Shown here: positions 51,868-63,560 of the stretch, piece after piece | How positions within the stretch are numbered: position 1 is the first letter of the stretch | Layout: each line of letters opens with the position of its first letter | Assembly (NCBI GenBank): GCA_015179125.1 | Contig: WHVA01000016.1 | Location: 124,001-188,000, forward strand | Reading direction: 5' to 3' | DNA: 64,000 bases | Source of the DNA: Gautieria morchelliformis | Lineage: Eukaryota > Basidiomycota > Agaricomycetes > Gomphales > Gomphaceae | Notes under the pieces: model-generated | Databases searched by the model: none | What the model was told of the DNA's origin: nothing | Seen by the model: only the letters and a program-made list of their open reading frames with translations | Position numbers and translations under genes: made by a program

Positions 51868-53609
51868 CGCATCCCTCACTCTCGACCATGCCGAAGAAAC
51901 GGTTGTCTACACTTACGGACACCACGATTCTTCAGTGCGTGTGCACACCTGGCGCACCGCCGCCAACCCGGCCGGATATCTGCTGGAGGCTCTTCTCCCG
52001 GCTATGAGAATACTTGACGTAGGCTCTGGGCCTAGTACAATCACTGCCGACCTTGTCCCCAAGGGACATGTCACTGCCCTCGAATATGCGCCTGAACTCC
52101 TTACGCAGGCTCGGAGCACGGCCGCCCTGCGTGGGTTCACAAACATTGAATTTGTTGTTGGCGATGTGAATGGGCTTGATTTCCCTGACGGTACGTTTGA
52201 TGTCGTTCATGCCCACCAGGTTCTCGTGCACGTTGGGGATCCCGTGCAGGCCCTGCGTGAGATGCGCCGCGTCGCCAAACCCGGTGGAATTGTTGTTGTC
52301 TGCGACTCTGATCTTACAGCCATGGCCTGGTACCACGAAAGCAAAGGGCTGTCTGACTGGTCAACTTCAACGCATGAGCATGTTGCTCGCTCCAATGGGG
52401 CTGAGCCGAATGCTGGACGCAGGCTGCATGTCTGGGCATGCCTGGTGGGACTTGACCCAACTGGCATCACGGCTACCGCGAGTACGTGGCACTACCACAC
52501 CCGAGAGGAGCGCTCCTGGTAGAGTGGCCTCTGGGCTGAGCGTGTCGTGGCTACGCCGAAGTGCGGTATCAGGTGGATATGCACTGAACAGGACCTGGTC
52601 TGCATTGCACAAGCATCGCGAGACTGGGGTGTGAATGAGGATAGCTGGTTCGCTGTGCTGCATGGGGAGATTATCTGTCCCGTCTGACCGACACTCACCT
52701 ACTCGTGCTGCTGTTATCCTAGGAAAGGATGGGGATGGGATCCAGAGTGAAAGGAGATTCACCGTGAATGCCACTGTATGTGGTGGCACTGCGCCTCACA
52801 TGGCTACTCTATTGCGGAACTTGAACTCTGGAAAATCAAGACCTCGGCGAGCTGTCAGCGCGCTGAGATTTTGCCCCAGCCTGAGACGCAAATTGCAAAT
52901 CGTAAATGCAGCAAGTGTCTTTCCTTCCGGACGATCATCCTGCCCTGTCACCACTCATCTTCGGCTCTTGAAAGCCCCAGGACTCGGAATACCATTAGTA
53001 GCACAGAGGAGCCTGAGGACCCTGCCACAATTCTGGCACCAGTTTGCACTGTCTTGTCGCATGTGCTGCTGCTTGTTCAAAGGCAAAACGCAACTTGCTC
53101 AGCAAAGTATGACCCGGTAATTGGTGAGCTGCGTTACACTACGCCTTGAAGAACATATACGGACGAGGCCTGCTTCATCCCTTATGTTGCCCATGCTGAA
53201 CTGAGCCGAGAGCTGGTCGCCCAAGTAAAGTTTTATCAAGATAAAGAAACCGTTCGGCGGGATGCCTGTCTTAGAGCCTTCTTCAAGTTAAAGAGCGTGT
53301 AACAGTAGTTGGCCTAAGGGAACTGCAGAATGGTTGGTTACCGGTAATGAAGCTCATACGGCCTCTTTGTATTAATGAAGGTTCGTCCTGAATACTATCA
53401 TATATGAGGGTAAAAGCCAGCAGCCTAGGGTCCACAGCTTTCCTCAGGCAGTTTGATTCTTTGAGTCGTTTCGTTCAGAGTAAGCGCCAAAATGGACACT
53501 TCAAGACCACGCTTGTTGGGATAGGGGCCTTCAGTGCCAAGCTGAGAAGTCGCTTGTCACAAGCAGAAGCTGCTGGTCGGAAAAGCTGATCAGGCTTTTA
53601 CCAGCGACT
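51868..53609. repeat. Segmental duplication, copy 2 (partner 45552-47424)
   Basis: Direct repeat of 45552-47424. Methyltransferase half well conserved; the downstream half has lost pieces, for example near 52990 and 53370. Confidence 0.88.
51888..52687 (+). pseudogene. SAM-dependent methyltransferase (UbiE-like), copy 2, nearly intact
   Basis: From ETVVYTYGHHDSSVRVHTWR the frame is continuous through ILDVGSGPSTITADL (SAM motif I), HVTALEYAPELLTQA, VVGDVNGLDFPDGTFDVVHA, REMRRVAKPGGIVVVCDSD and EPNAGRRLHVWACLV to STWHYHTREERSW, where TAG at 52520-52522 replaces the TGG present in copy 1. The same frame then continues SGLWAERVV... SWFAVLHGEIICPV to a natural stop at 52685-52687. At the start, ATG 51888 is out of frame because one base is missing relative to copy 1. 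An in-frame ATG upstream at 51824 exists but is probably not the original start. A truncated protein lacking the last 54 residues could still be made. Confidence 0.88.
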
Positions 53610-54101
53610 CACTGCGTTTTAGGGGTTGGTAATCATGGTCGGAATACATAGGCTGGTCTGATATAGGGTGACTTCCCATAGCCCTAAAATCCTAAACTCG
53701 CAGTTCTAAAGCAGAAAAGTTGTAGGTTTAGACCAGGGTTCAAACCGTAAGACCAATTTTCAAACGAGAGTCATAAGGTCCAAGCTGTCATCGGCGTACT
53801 CTCGGCATCTCGCTCGCCGGACTTCCAGCCAGGCTCCTGGGTCAGCCCGCCGTTATAGAGTGTGTTGATGCCCAAATTGGGCCAAATGTGATGTGTCAGT
53901 GGATGACTATCCGTAGTCCTAAATTCCTAAATCGAAAGTTCTAAGATGAGCGACATTCGACAGCTGTCAGGTTTAGACCAATATACCGTAAGACCAAAAT
54001 CATTAAAAACAATTTGTCGTAAACCTGTCACCGGCATGTGCACGGCAGCTCGTTGGCTGAGCTTCGAGGACTTGGTCATTAACTAATTAGTGTATCACCC
54101 C
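53610..54101. other. Leader region of the second Harbinger element, no gene
   Basis: Two similar blocks, GTTTAGACCA...AACCGTAAGACCAA and GTTTAGACCA...ATACCGTAAGACCAA (about 53728 and 53970), each preceded by TAGTCCTAAA/TAGCCCTAAAATCC. This is an internal repeat of about 240 bp in the 5' part of the transposon. Confidence 0.4.
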
Positions 54102-54994
54102 ATGCTGGACGACATCCTGGACGAGTTTGAGGCGGAAGAGGATGATGAAGAAGAGCTAATGGGTGGGGCTGTATGTGAGTGTTCTTGAGCTCTATATTAT
54201 TCTTCCCATCCACCTGACAGCATCCTAAATATACATTACTAGGTTTAACCCTTGCCAGGGAGCTGCAGATGCGCCAAGATTGTGCAGAGCGACGCCACCC
54301 AACGAAATTCTATCTTACGCGTCCAGATCTCCCTCACCCAAAAGGGGATACCGCATGGCAACATATGGTACATGCGCAGAATGACCAGGCTTTCATCACC
54401 ACCATGGGCTTCAATGTAGATACTTTTCAATACATCCTCCAGTCAGGATTTCAGAAAAGTTGGGATACAACAACCATAGAGTGTAGGGATACCAATTCAC
54501 GGGGTGTGCCATGTATTGGTCGCCATGCTTTGGATGCGGCCGGTGGACTGGGACTCGTACTTCACTATATTCACTCTTGAATGACACAGACCAGTCTGCA
54601 ACAAATATTTGGAATTATACCAGCAACAGTGCACCATTATGTCAATTTTGTTATGAACATCTTTGAGACTTGTCTTTCAGAGATGAGGGAGGCCTGTGTG
54701 GCATGGCCCAATGAGGAGAAAATGAAGGAGTTCGGTGCCATGATAATGGCCAGGCACCCACTGTTGGAGGGAGCGTTTGGCACCATTGATGGTCTGAATC
54801 TACCAGTTGAGGTACCAAATGATCCTGGGATGGAGAATGCTACATATAATGGATGGACACACAATCACTATTTCAGTGAAGTGTTTGTGTTTGCACTGGA
54901 TGGTAGGTAGCAAACACTTGGCCAGTTTTGTCATCTAACTAGCCTCGCAGGGACCATTCTTGAAGCAGTCCTAAATGCACCAGGTAGTTGGCAC

Positions 54995-56065
54995 TTTTAG
55001 ATTAAGGTATCAATTAGTGCCTTTTAACGAATGAAATCTATTGCTTAGTGGTTGAAACCACTGTGTTTGCCTCTCTTCTATGTGCTGACTAAGCCCTTCG
55101 AGGCGCGTCCAGCACTGATGAATGAGGGTCACGTGACCGCGTCAATGGAAGAATGGTGTCGATCCAAGGGATAGTCAAATCAAAAGCGTTAGCTTTTAAG
55201 GTAGTATAGAGTAAACAGTAATAATAGACTCTCAACGAAGATTTGGAGTAAATTATTAAGATCTGAGTTCTGTAGCTATCAAACAAGACTACAGCAATTT
55301 CAGGAGGCAGAATAATTGATTCTGGATAATTTCGTTCATACATTTGTACTAGCTATTTATACTATATTGATAGTAACTACTAGTGTTCAAGATATTGGAT
55401 GGATGGGTCGAAAAACTACTTTGTAGCTAAGGGGTGACTAATTTATAGTCATAAAGTCATGGGGTGATGGGGATGGTGTCAGGATTGTCTGGGCTTTGGA
55501 ATAGAGATATGTACCTAGTATACAAAGCCCCTGTCCACATGTTGTTAGGATAGTAATCAGTCAGACGTGTCATGGGATTCAAATAGAAAATGGATTTGAT
55601 TTTTACCCTGCCCAGCATATATGCTGGGCTTGGAGATGGGGCCGCTGTCTCTGTGCCTTTCTCGTGTGGCAGCTGATTGAGTATATGTGTTGCAGATGAC
55701 TTTCTCAGGTCACTCCACAACACCCTGTACCCCTGCGCAGTCTACTACTCTCTGCGGCGTTTGGTGCCCGTACCCCTCGGTACCTATGGCCTGGCGCCTG
55801 TTGACGTCATGGCTGATGCCATCACCCGATAGGCGCGCCGTCCCTGATCGACCGCACGTGGTCGACGCTCGAACTTCTGTATATCACCCGATTTGTGAGT
55901 AACATAGCATGTCATAAATTTCGTGTGATCATCGTCTGCGCCGACATCTGTCATAAGTATAATTTCTGTTTCTTTTGATTTTTCTTTTGATTTTCTTTTC
56001 TTTCTTTATTAGTTTCCTTTTATATATAAATGATTCGAAGCGAAATAATTGTGTTTGTCACAACA
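54995..56065. mobile_element. 1071-bp insertion of unknown type in the Harbinger gene
   Basis: Flanked by GGCAC (54990-54994 and 56066-56070). Without the block and one GGCAC the codons read through as SWHDSQIA. It begins TTTTAGATTAAGG and ends TTGTCACAACA, so it lacks a matched TG...CA pair; the end resembles an LTR end but the start does not. No ORF of note. 55695-55900 is GC-richer than the rest and may be a captured scrap. Confidence 0.6.
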
Positions 56066-56298
56066 GGCACGACTCTCAAATTGCATGCCCAGTATACGAG
56101 CAATTGGGTAATAGGACTCCGAAGGGATATTTCCTTGTGGCTGACACAGCATTTCCTTGGGGATCCTCACTACTGGGCCAGAAGATTAAAACCCCCTTGA
56201 AGTCTCTTGACAAACTTCCTCAGGCTCTATTAGCATGCATGGAATGCTGTTGGACAGAGAATTATTATCATATAGACAAACAGCGCAGAGTGGGGTAT

Positions 56299-57823
56299 TG
56301 TCATGACCTGTCTATTTCTCTTACCCACTGCCTCTATGTTCCCCCTCGTCACTCCCTAGCATATTCGCCAGTGTTCACCTCACCCTTCGATCACTCTTCC
56401 CCTACGTCCACTCTATTTGCTGTTCGCCCCATTCTCCGAACCGCTGTTTGCTGCTTGAACATTTTGCCAGCAGGCATGCCATCAAATTCGATCGATACCA
56501 TTTACCCGGCGTGATGATTCATCACTAGCCCCATCATCTTCTCAATCCAACCCCTTTGGGTGTTCATATGGCCAGAATGTGTTCGCGGGACATCCCATCT
56601 GTAGGTCGTGTGGGATCAACCCGGTAGATGAAGAGTCTGTGCAGGATAGCATGCATGCAGGCCCCAAGACATGGTTTTGTACATAAGTGCCTTCGCCACC
56701 TTTACTCTCCGTCGTTTTATGCTCGCACTCTTCCCTCACTCTATTGTATGTTTATTTCATCTATTTTGTATCACGACTGCGCACCCCTATCATACCCTGA
56801 CTCACGACGGCCTCTTTCCTATTCGCTAATACCTTACGAGCATTCGATATAAGTAGTTTACATTTGCATGTATATTCCTCAGTTCAATTATCATACCTCG
56901 TCCATCTTGTGCAAACTTGACCTCACTGTGATCATCGTCTTGAGCCTTCTCCTGGAGATTTCTATCCTCGACCAGAAGAGGAATTAGGCATCACTGGTGA
57001 GTTCTCATACTTCATCTTTGTTACCTTAGCCTTCGAACTATTTTCTGTGCTGTCGGCGAAGGGCTCCAAAGGAGCACCTTCGCCAGCGAAGGTGTAAGCA
57101 ACTAGGGGCTATGGCAGGGAAGGTTTGGTAGAGTTCTTAGAAAGCTAGAATCAAATACACTCTCTCAGTGAATTTATTGTCACTGAGATATTAATACAGT
57201 ACCTAGAATCAAATACACTACATGATTTTCAGTCAACATGCTATGTAAATATGAAGAATACTACTCGCCTCTCTCAGTGAATTTATTGTCACTGAGAGAG
57301 GAGCACTATCCTGTCTCAGAAGGCATATACGTGCACCCGGCCCTTTAGCGCCCAAGGGCTCGTGCGTCGAAGTCATTTCAAACTCCGCTGGGTGCAGCCG
57401 CCTGTGAAAATAGAAATAACAGAATGAAATGGAGAGGTAGTGAGTGACTGGAAAATTTCGAAAATAAGCAGAGAAGTGGATGCATGGTACAAGAACAATA
57501 TGAGAAAGATTTGGAAACACCACATAATAAATTGAACATATTATGCTTGATTTTGGTGCAGGAGCATAAATGCACCCAACAGAAGGGATTGTCGCTACTT
57601 AGACAGCCCTTCCATGACACCTTGTACGTTACATCGTCAAGTGCCACGGGCTATTTCGCTACGACTGTAGATAGGGTGAGCTCCGCTTGGGCAACCCTCT
57701 TATCTTGTGAACATTTATTGGTTCACCTATTCGCCGAACGGCATACTTATTCGCACAAGTTATTCGGGCATTTGCTGTGTTCACTAATACATGATATTAA
57801 TGCCTAAACACCAATCTTGCCAG
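56299..57823. mobile_element. Solo LTR of the 1-kb family, inverted relative to 6837-7857, with nested LTR
   Basis: Starts TGTCATGACCTG and ends AATCTTGCCA, flanked by GGTAT at 56294-56298 and 57824-57828. Without the nested LTR and its TSD it is 1031 bp and is collinear with the reverse complement of 6837-7857 (for example the blocks GGCATGCCATCAAA, GGGATCAACCCG, GAGCACCTTCGCC, AATGCCTAAACACC). Confidence 0.9.
57093..57581 (-). mobile_element. Solo copia LTR nested in the 1-kb solo LTR
   Basis: Same family as 33836-34325, reverse orientation: TGTAAGCAACTAGGGGC...GCACCCAACA. Flanked by GAAGG at 57088-57092 and 57582-57586. Closer to the 34/38-kb LTRs than is the copy at 5691-6187. Confidence 0.92.
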
Positions 57824-58499
57824 GTATGCAAGCACTCCCAGGTGGCTTTGGTCATTTGTGTGTGCCATTGCATGTCAACCCAGAACATCAAGGCCAACTT
57901 CTTTGGGTGATCACTTGGGATTTCAATCTACATGTTAGTAGAAGAGTGAACCAGATCAGAGCTGTCTATTCTGATATTTGGAGGCAGGCTGAGGGTGATG
58001 AAATATGGACCAACTTTACCTCTATGCTGCTAGGAGATTTGCATACCAATGATTGGGTAGCTCAGTTTCATACAATGGCTGTAGAGGAACACGCTTAGGG
58101 CTCAGTATTATATACACGAGATGGCTACATGGCAGTTGATACAGCTGATCAAGAAAAGGAAGGCATGAAGCAATGGGGCCTAAGTTTAGGACATTTTTGG
58201 AATGGACAAGAAAGAGACACGTCTGACGGAGTGGGTCTTACCAAGAAGTGCCTTGATTGCAGCAATTGATGCAGTTGATCAAGAAAAGGAAGGTGAGAAG
58301 TGATGATTACATGGTTTTTTCAGGTCTTGATGGGACTTGGAGGCCAACAAAGGTTGTCCTCTGAGAGTGCATTGGTGTGAGGTCCAGTGTCATCGACATA
58401 GCCTGGAGAATCTGGCTCCTGTGAATGAAGAGTTGATGAGGGAAGTGATGAAGGTTGATGATGGGACACAGGATGACTGTGTCCATGAATCATCTGATA

Positions 58500-60142
58500 C
58501 ATGTGTAGGTCATGTTCAGCATTATCTGTCCGCCGACTTTCTTAGTCAACTTCATGCTGTAGAGTGTGAACCTCTTTCCTCAGAGACCATGCCTCAGCCT
58601 CAGCCTCAGCCTCACAAAGCTGAGATGTCAGGTTGTGGAGATGCAGGGTCTCCAAATGGTAGGCCTGCATGCCATCATCATGAGCTGCCTGGGACACAGG
58701 GTCAAACACCTGTGCTACATTATGCAGTGTCCCTCATAGGTTTGCTGAGCTTCCATGAGAGTGTCCCTCATTTTTGGCATTTTGGGGTATGTGTTGAGCA
58801 ACATAGCTCTTCAGGTCCTTTTTGACCTTTACCTTGTGTGAGTCATCAGAGGATATCTCAATGACCTCTGCATCAAGAACCTCATCATGGACCACTCCTG
58901 AATCCACCCTGTTATTGATCAAGTGCTCGATCACATGGGGTTCCACTTCTAGAGGGCATTCTGCACTGCCTGTTGGTTTGGATGTCCGCACCAGCTGCAG
59001 ATATCCAAGTCAGAGCTGCATTATCAACAAGACACAACAAGACTCACCAGCTTGTACTGTTTCTCAATGGTCTCAGCTGAATGTAATGGATGTTCATTTT
59101 CTTTGTCACCTGATGCTGAAAAAATAGCAGTGGCCTGTGGGTGAGGTTTGAAATCTGGTGGCTGTACACCCAGTACAGGAGGGATATGCACCAGTGGTTG
59201 AGACAGTGGCAACACAATGTCACACTCATGCTGGGATGTAGGAGCCTGAGGGTCAGTAAAAGTCCTCGGAGGTCCACTGGATGTAGAGAATGAGGGCCTG
59301 TGATCCCAGGAAGTATTGGTGCTGTGTGACCATTCCTGACTTATAGGAGATGAACAAAATTGATGTAGTGGAATGTGTAACATTGAGGTAAGTAAAACCA
59401 ATTTGTGCACAAATTGCTGATATACTCACTGCACTTCCTTCAAAGATCCACCAAGACCAAATCATGACTCACTCAGTCCACACAGATGCAAAAGCAGAGG
59501 ATATAAAGGTTGGCAGCTTTTGGTACAGCCCTCCCCTCTGACCTGAGGTGTGACAGGTGTGGGACCCTCACGCCGGTACTGTATACATTCGTGATCCCTC
59601 GAATGGTGACTGTTGAACTACTCAGATGGTAAGAACCTTTCACCTCAGTGAAATTGCTTATGATATACATTGCTTATGATATACATGTAGGGATCAATCA
59701 CCTTGCCATCATTGCACAGTAATTTTCTTCTTTGTGTTTGTCTCTGCCCTCCTGTATGGCACATACAATAGTCTGGCCAAACCATACGTTATATAGGGCA
59801 AATCTGACCAGACCCTATTTCCTGCAATGCTGCTTATGCTGTGCATGCTTTGGCATGTGCTGCTTGGGCATGTTCAAATGCAGTTTTCTGAGCTTGAAAT
59901 TGGGCGTGGTGCATTGCACTCTTTGGGAGTCTTGCTGCATCCTGTAACTGCACTAAGGCCCATTGAAGTGTCTCAGCAGCCTGAGTAATCCGATGGTTAG
60001 AGGCCTGTATATGTGCATCTGCACTTGCAAATGATTTGAACATGGCATGTTCTGCCAAGCGTGAAGAGTGAGTGAGAATTTGAATGAGAACTGTCATTGA
60101 CACATGTTCATGGTGGACATTTTTCTTGACACATTGTGTCAA
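58500..60142 (-). pseudogene. Coiled-coil accessory-type gene remnants (transposon-associated)
   Basis: Minus-strand pieces with protein-like composition. 60142-59834 gives TQCVKKNVHHEHVSMTVLIQ... ITQAAETLQWALVQLQDAAR, helical. 59460-59040 gives SWDHRPSFSTSSGPPRTFTD... HPLHSAETIEKQYK with donor-like GTGAGTCTTG after it. 58991-58734 gives PHVIEHLINNRVDSGVVHDE, VIEISSDDSHKVKVKKDL. 58720-58550 gives a coiled coil ETLHLHNLTSQLCEAEAEAE. They lie convergent to the Harbinger transposase, as its accessory protein would, but could instead belong to the CACTA element on the right. Exon links not resolved. Confidence 0.4.
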
Positions 60143-60659
60143 TGCAACTGACTGGTAGCTTGGCCGGATCCCAGTATTATGGATGACCTGTCAGAGCTGT
60201 AAGATTTGTTAGACAACATGTCTGGCTACATTCTATTTGACATAGGGATATTACCTCCACTTCAGTTTCATAAGGTCAAAGTGCATTCCTTTCTGAATTG
60301 CACCCAATAAAGTGTATGATTTCCCTTCTTGATTGAGATCTGCATGCAAGGTCTCAATTAGATTACTATCCCTAGCCATGGCTCACCATATGTCTAGAGG
60401 TATACGGCTTAGTTCCCAACATACCGCTGCAAATGCAAAATTGGTGTCGGACTTCTGCTTGACCCATGTCTTCAGCCAAGCATTTCACATGGTCTAACAT
60501 ATCTACAATGTCAGGTTCCAGGAATGGTGGGGTGATTTATTGCCGAGTCACTCATCTGGTGTCATGTCTTGGGCTTTGCAAACTTGCCTACTGAAATCAA
60601 GTCATTGATAAGCCTCCCTATTTTTCTAGAAGGTATAGCTAATATGTTTATTTCAGATA

Positions 60660-63207
60660 TCAAGTAGACAAAATTATGATATCCACCATGATGGTTGGAC
60701 TGACTGAGCTAACCGCTGAGCAATTGCAATGCCAGACTAAGCAAGTTGTCAATGAGCTGGATGATCTTTACACAAGGGGGATAATGATAAAGACTCCAAG
60801 ATTTCCATATGGTCAGTCCATATATATGTTGAAGCTACCAAACTATGTACTCATGTGCATTTTAGGATGACTTGTGCACTTTATTTGCATAGGTAGTCTG
60901 TGACCACCTGGCAGCAGTAAAAATGGGAGGATTTGGTGATCATGGCCACTCAAATCAACCTTATACTCATTGCCAGGTAACCCAAGCAGAAATATACTCT
61001 CAGGAATCACTGTGTAATGGCAAGTTGTGTTTTCTAGGTATCCCATTCTTTGACAAACAGTTGATCATCTTCAGGTTTTCCTCCAAGGGATGCATGACTC
61101 CATTGGAGTCAGGCATATGGATACACTTCATTCCAGAATCCTACAGCACATGACAAGTTCTTCAAAGCCACTGGCATGCAATGGTCTGAGTTTGTCAGAT
61201 TGCCATATTTTGACACTGTTCGAATAATGATCATAGACCCCATGCACAACTTGCTAATCAGTGTGTGGATGACCCGTTGTAACCAGACTAGATGACTCAA
61301 TTTGGTGTGCAGGTGTGATCAAGAATCACTGGTATGCTATATGGATACAGGGGAGTAGCCTTCGATTGAATACTTCCAAGGTCAAACGAGAGTTTGGGTT
61401 AATTCACAAGCACCTCAATAGCATGTGTTTGGATGACTATACACAACTATATGCTGATTCATTAAGTTTTTACACAGTTTGAGATGACCACATTCATCAG
61501 CAGACCTGCGAAGCAGGTTGAGGAACCAGTGGGAGGTAGTTTATCTTCTGATACCTACAAGGGATTAAGGACCATCTTCGTACCTGTAGTGGTAAGTCGC
61601 ACTTTCTATTCATGCAAGCACTGGTTTATGTATGTTCTATTAGATCCCCCTTGTCTGGGATGCCTTCCTAGATACTGCAACAAAAGATTATAATGTGTCA
61701 CTGGAGTCTTTTGAGAAGAGGATGGCAACATGGGATTGTAAACATGGTACAGCATACCATTCCATGTTGGAAGCTCAGACACAGGTCTCCCAAATGGAAG
61801 ACCCAGGAAATATTCAAGGTATGCGCTTTGGGCTATTGATCTAGCCACAGACATTTTGCATTTGCATTGGAATTTAAGTCAATGAGGCATCTCAAGTAAT
61901 TGAACAACCCTCAAATAAATCAAGGAAAGTAACAGAGCCACCGAAGCCCCCTGAACAACCTATGCACCCAGGAGAAGAACAGATCTTCCTCAAACTTGCA
62001 ATGGCTACAAAGATATACATGCAATATGAACTTACATGAGAAGACATTCAACATGCAGAAGCCTTGATGAGTGAGTATCTTATTCAGTGGAGAAGCAGGG
62101 CCGGAGAAGAGTCTAGGACTTGCAGCTGGAAGCAGAAACTGAAGATGTGATGCTGATCCAATCTATGTGACAGTGACTCTAGCTACAGGTGCCCAGCTCT
62201 CTGGCTCTCTCTGCTATACCTGGGCCTACTCCCTGGTCGCTGGCATCCTCCAACCCACCATTGGATACTGGGAAATGAGTTTCACCTTGTCTCATGCTCT
62301 CAACTACCCATTATATTTTGCTCTAGATGCACAGCCAAGGCAAAATGAAGCCTAACCACTATTATGTGGTGCAACTTCCTGACCAAATTAAGGATTACGG
62401 CCTGGTCTACAGTTTCTGTGTTTTCTAGGTGAATGGTTGAACAAGCTTCTTACAAGCTTCAAGTCTAATAACTGGGGAGGTGGTCAACTTGAAGTAAGCA
62501 TGATGTGTGAGTGGGGAAGAGATGTCCAATTACACCAGACTGTAAGTGGATTGTTTTCTCTCATGTTGTGCTGGTGTTATCTCAAGTTTACAGATGTATC
62601 TTGTTTCCAAGTGTCTGGACATGGAAGAATCACATATTTCTCTATGTATCCTTCAGCAGCCATCAGATGTTTGGGGAACAGTCAAGGCCTTAGCTTGTGC
62701 ACAAGAGGAGGCATTGCTAGATGGTAACACCATTTGGATTTGGAGTCAGCTTATTGATGATGCCAACAGTCTGCCATGTGTCTTATCTGGTTCATGGCCC
62801 TACACTCAAGCAATCAACCAGACTCATTCCACCATCTAGCCATCGAGCAATAGCCGCGTACTACAACAGGAATGCATCAGGGGCTCACACTCACACCCCT
62901 TGTGTCTGGCTAGGTCTGGATCTCACATCCCCCAGAGATGCAGTTTATTTGTCTTCAGCAGCCATTTTCCATCAGTATGTTATCAGGAATGGTTGCAGAT
63001 TCACCACTACTCTTGGTGATCATGATGCCATGACTCGACATTCAGCTCTTGTGAAGGCCAATGTGTCTGGAAGCTCCCTATATGGTGAGATCATCAGTAT
63101 CTTTGAGTATAACCAACCTTGCCATGCTTCTACTCTGTTTGTGGAGATGTCTTGGTTCGATACCCTAGACACCATTCCAATCAAGGACAATGTTTGGGCT
63201 GACTAGT
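60660..63207 (+). pseudogene. CACTA/EnSpm tnp2-family transposase, decayed multi-exon copy
   Basis: Ordered tnp2 blocks in changing frames: LTAEQLQCQTKQVVNELDDL; VVCDHLAAVKMGGFGDHGHS after an intron (about 60819-60893); QWSEFVRLPYFDTVRIMIID followed directly by PMHNLLI near 61180-61255, the family's DPMHNL signature; IKNHWYAIWIQ; WDAFLDTATKDYNVSLESFE near 61660; LNKLLTSFKSNNWGGGQLEV near 62440, the conserved C-terminal LNK...NNHxGGELE block; and a final open stretch AHTHTPCVWLGLDL... SWFDTLDTIPIKDNVWAD with a stop at 63204-63206. In-frame stops and shifts (for example the TGA at about 61094) make it non-functional. The N-terminal part is not evident upstream. Confidence 0.75.
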
Positions 63208-63560
63208 ATGTTTCCAGTCTCATAGCAACCAAAAACTAACAAAATTGAACTAGCCCTGAACTTGACATTCACTTTCATCACATGGATATCAATGCTCAAT
63301 TCAATCCCTGTGTGGCTGCAATTCCTTTCCATACAATACTGTGCCATGCGGCATGAGGTACAGTAGCAGTGAGTATTGTTTGCCAGTGGTTCACAGTGAC
63401 CATGGATAAAGTGAGTTTTCACTAGCTTTTGTTAAGTGTGAGTCATTCATCAATCATGTCAGTTGAGCCCCATGCTGCATTAGTATGACAACAAGTCGTT
63501 TGCATTGAATAAGGTATTACATGGGTTTGGCTCATCTTTCTTCTTGTGTACTCATCAAAG

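Larger units (their letters stand above)
54102..58100 (+). pseudogene. PIF/Harbinger transposase, dead, with layered insertions
   Basis: Exon 1 is 54102-54174 (MLDDILDEFEAEEDDEEEL). The intron 54175-54242 joins in frame to CLTLARELQMRQDCAERRHP. An in-frame TGA at 54578-54580 interrupts LHYIHS and MTQTSLQQIFGIIP. A second intron (54903-54950) links FALDG to TILEAVLNAPGSWH at 54994. There a 1071-bp block intervenes, and the frame resumes at 56071 with DSQIACPVYEQLGNRTPKGY and VADTAFPWGSSLLG. A frame change precedes AEWGM, which is split at 56298 by the 1-kb solo LTR. The rest, QALPGGFGHLCVPLHVNP... NDWVAQFHTMAVEEHA, ends at 58098. Catalytic D (GTIDGLN), D (VADTAF) and E (AEWGM) are all still recognisable. 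It is a different Harbinger lineage from the 43.5-kb gene. Confidence 0.88.
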
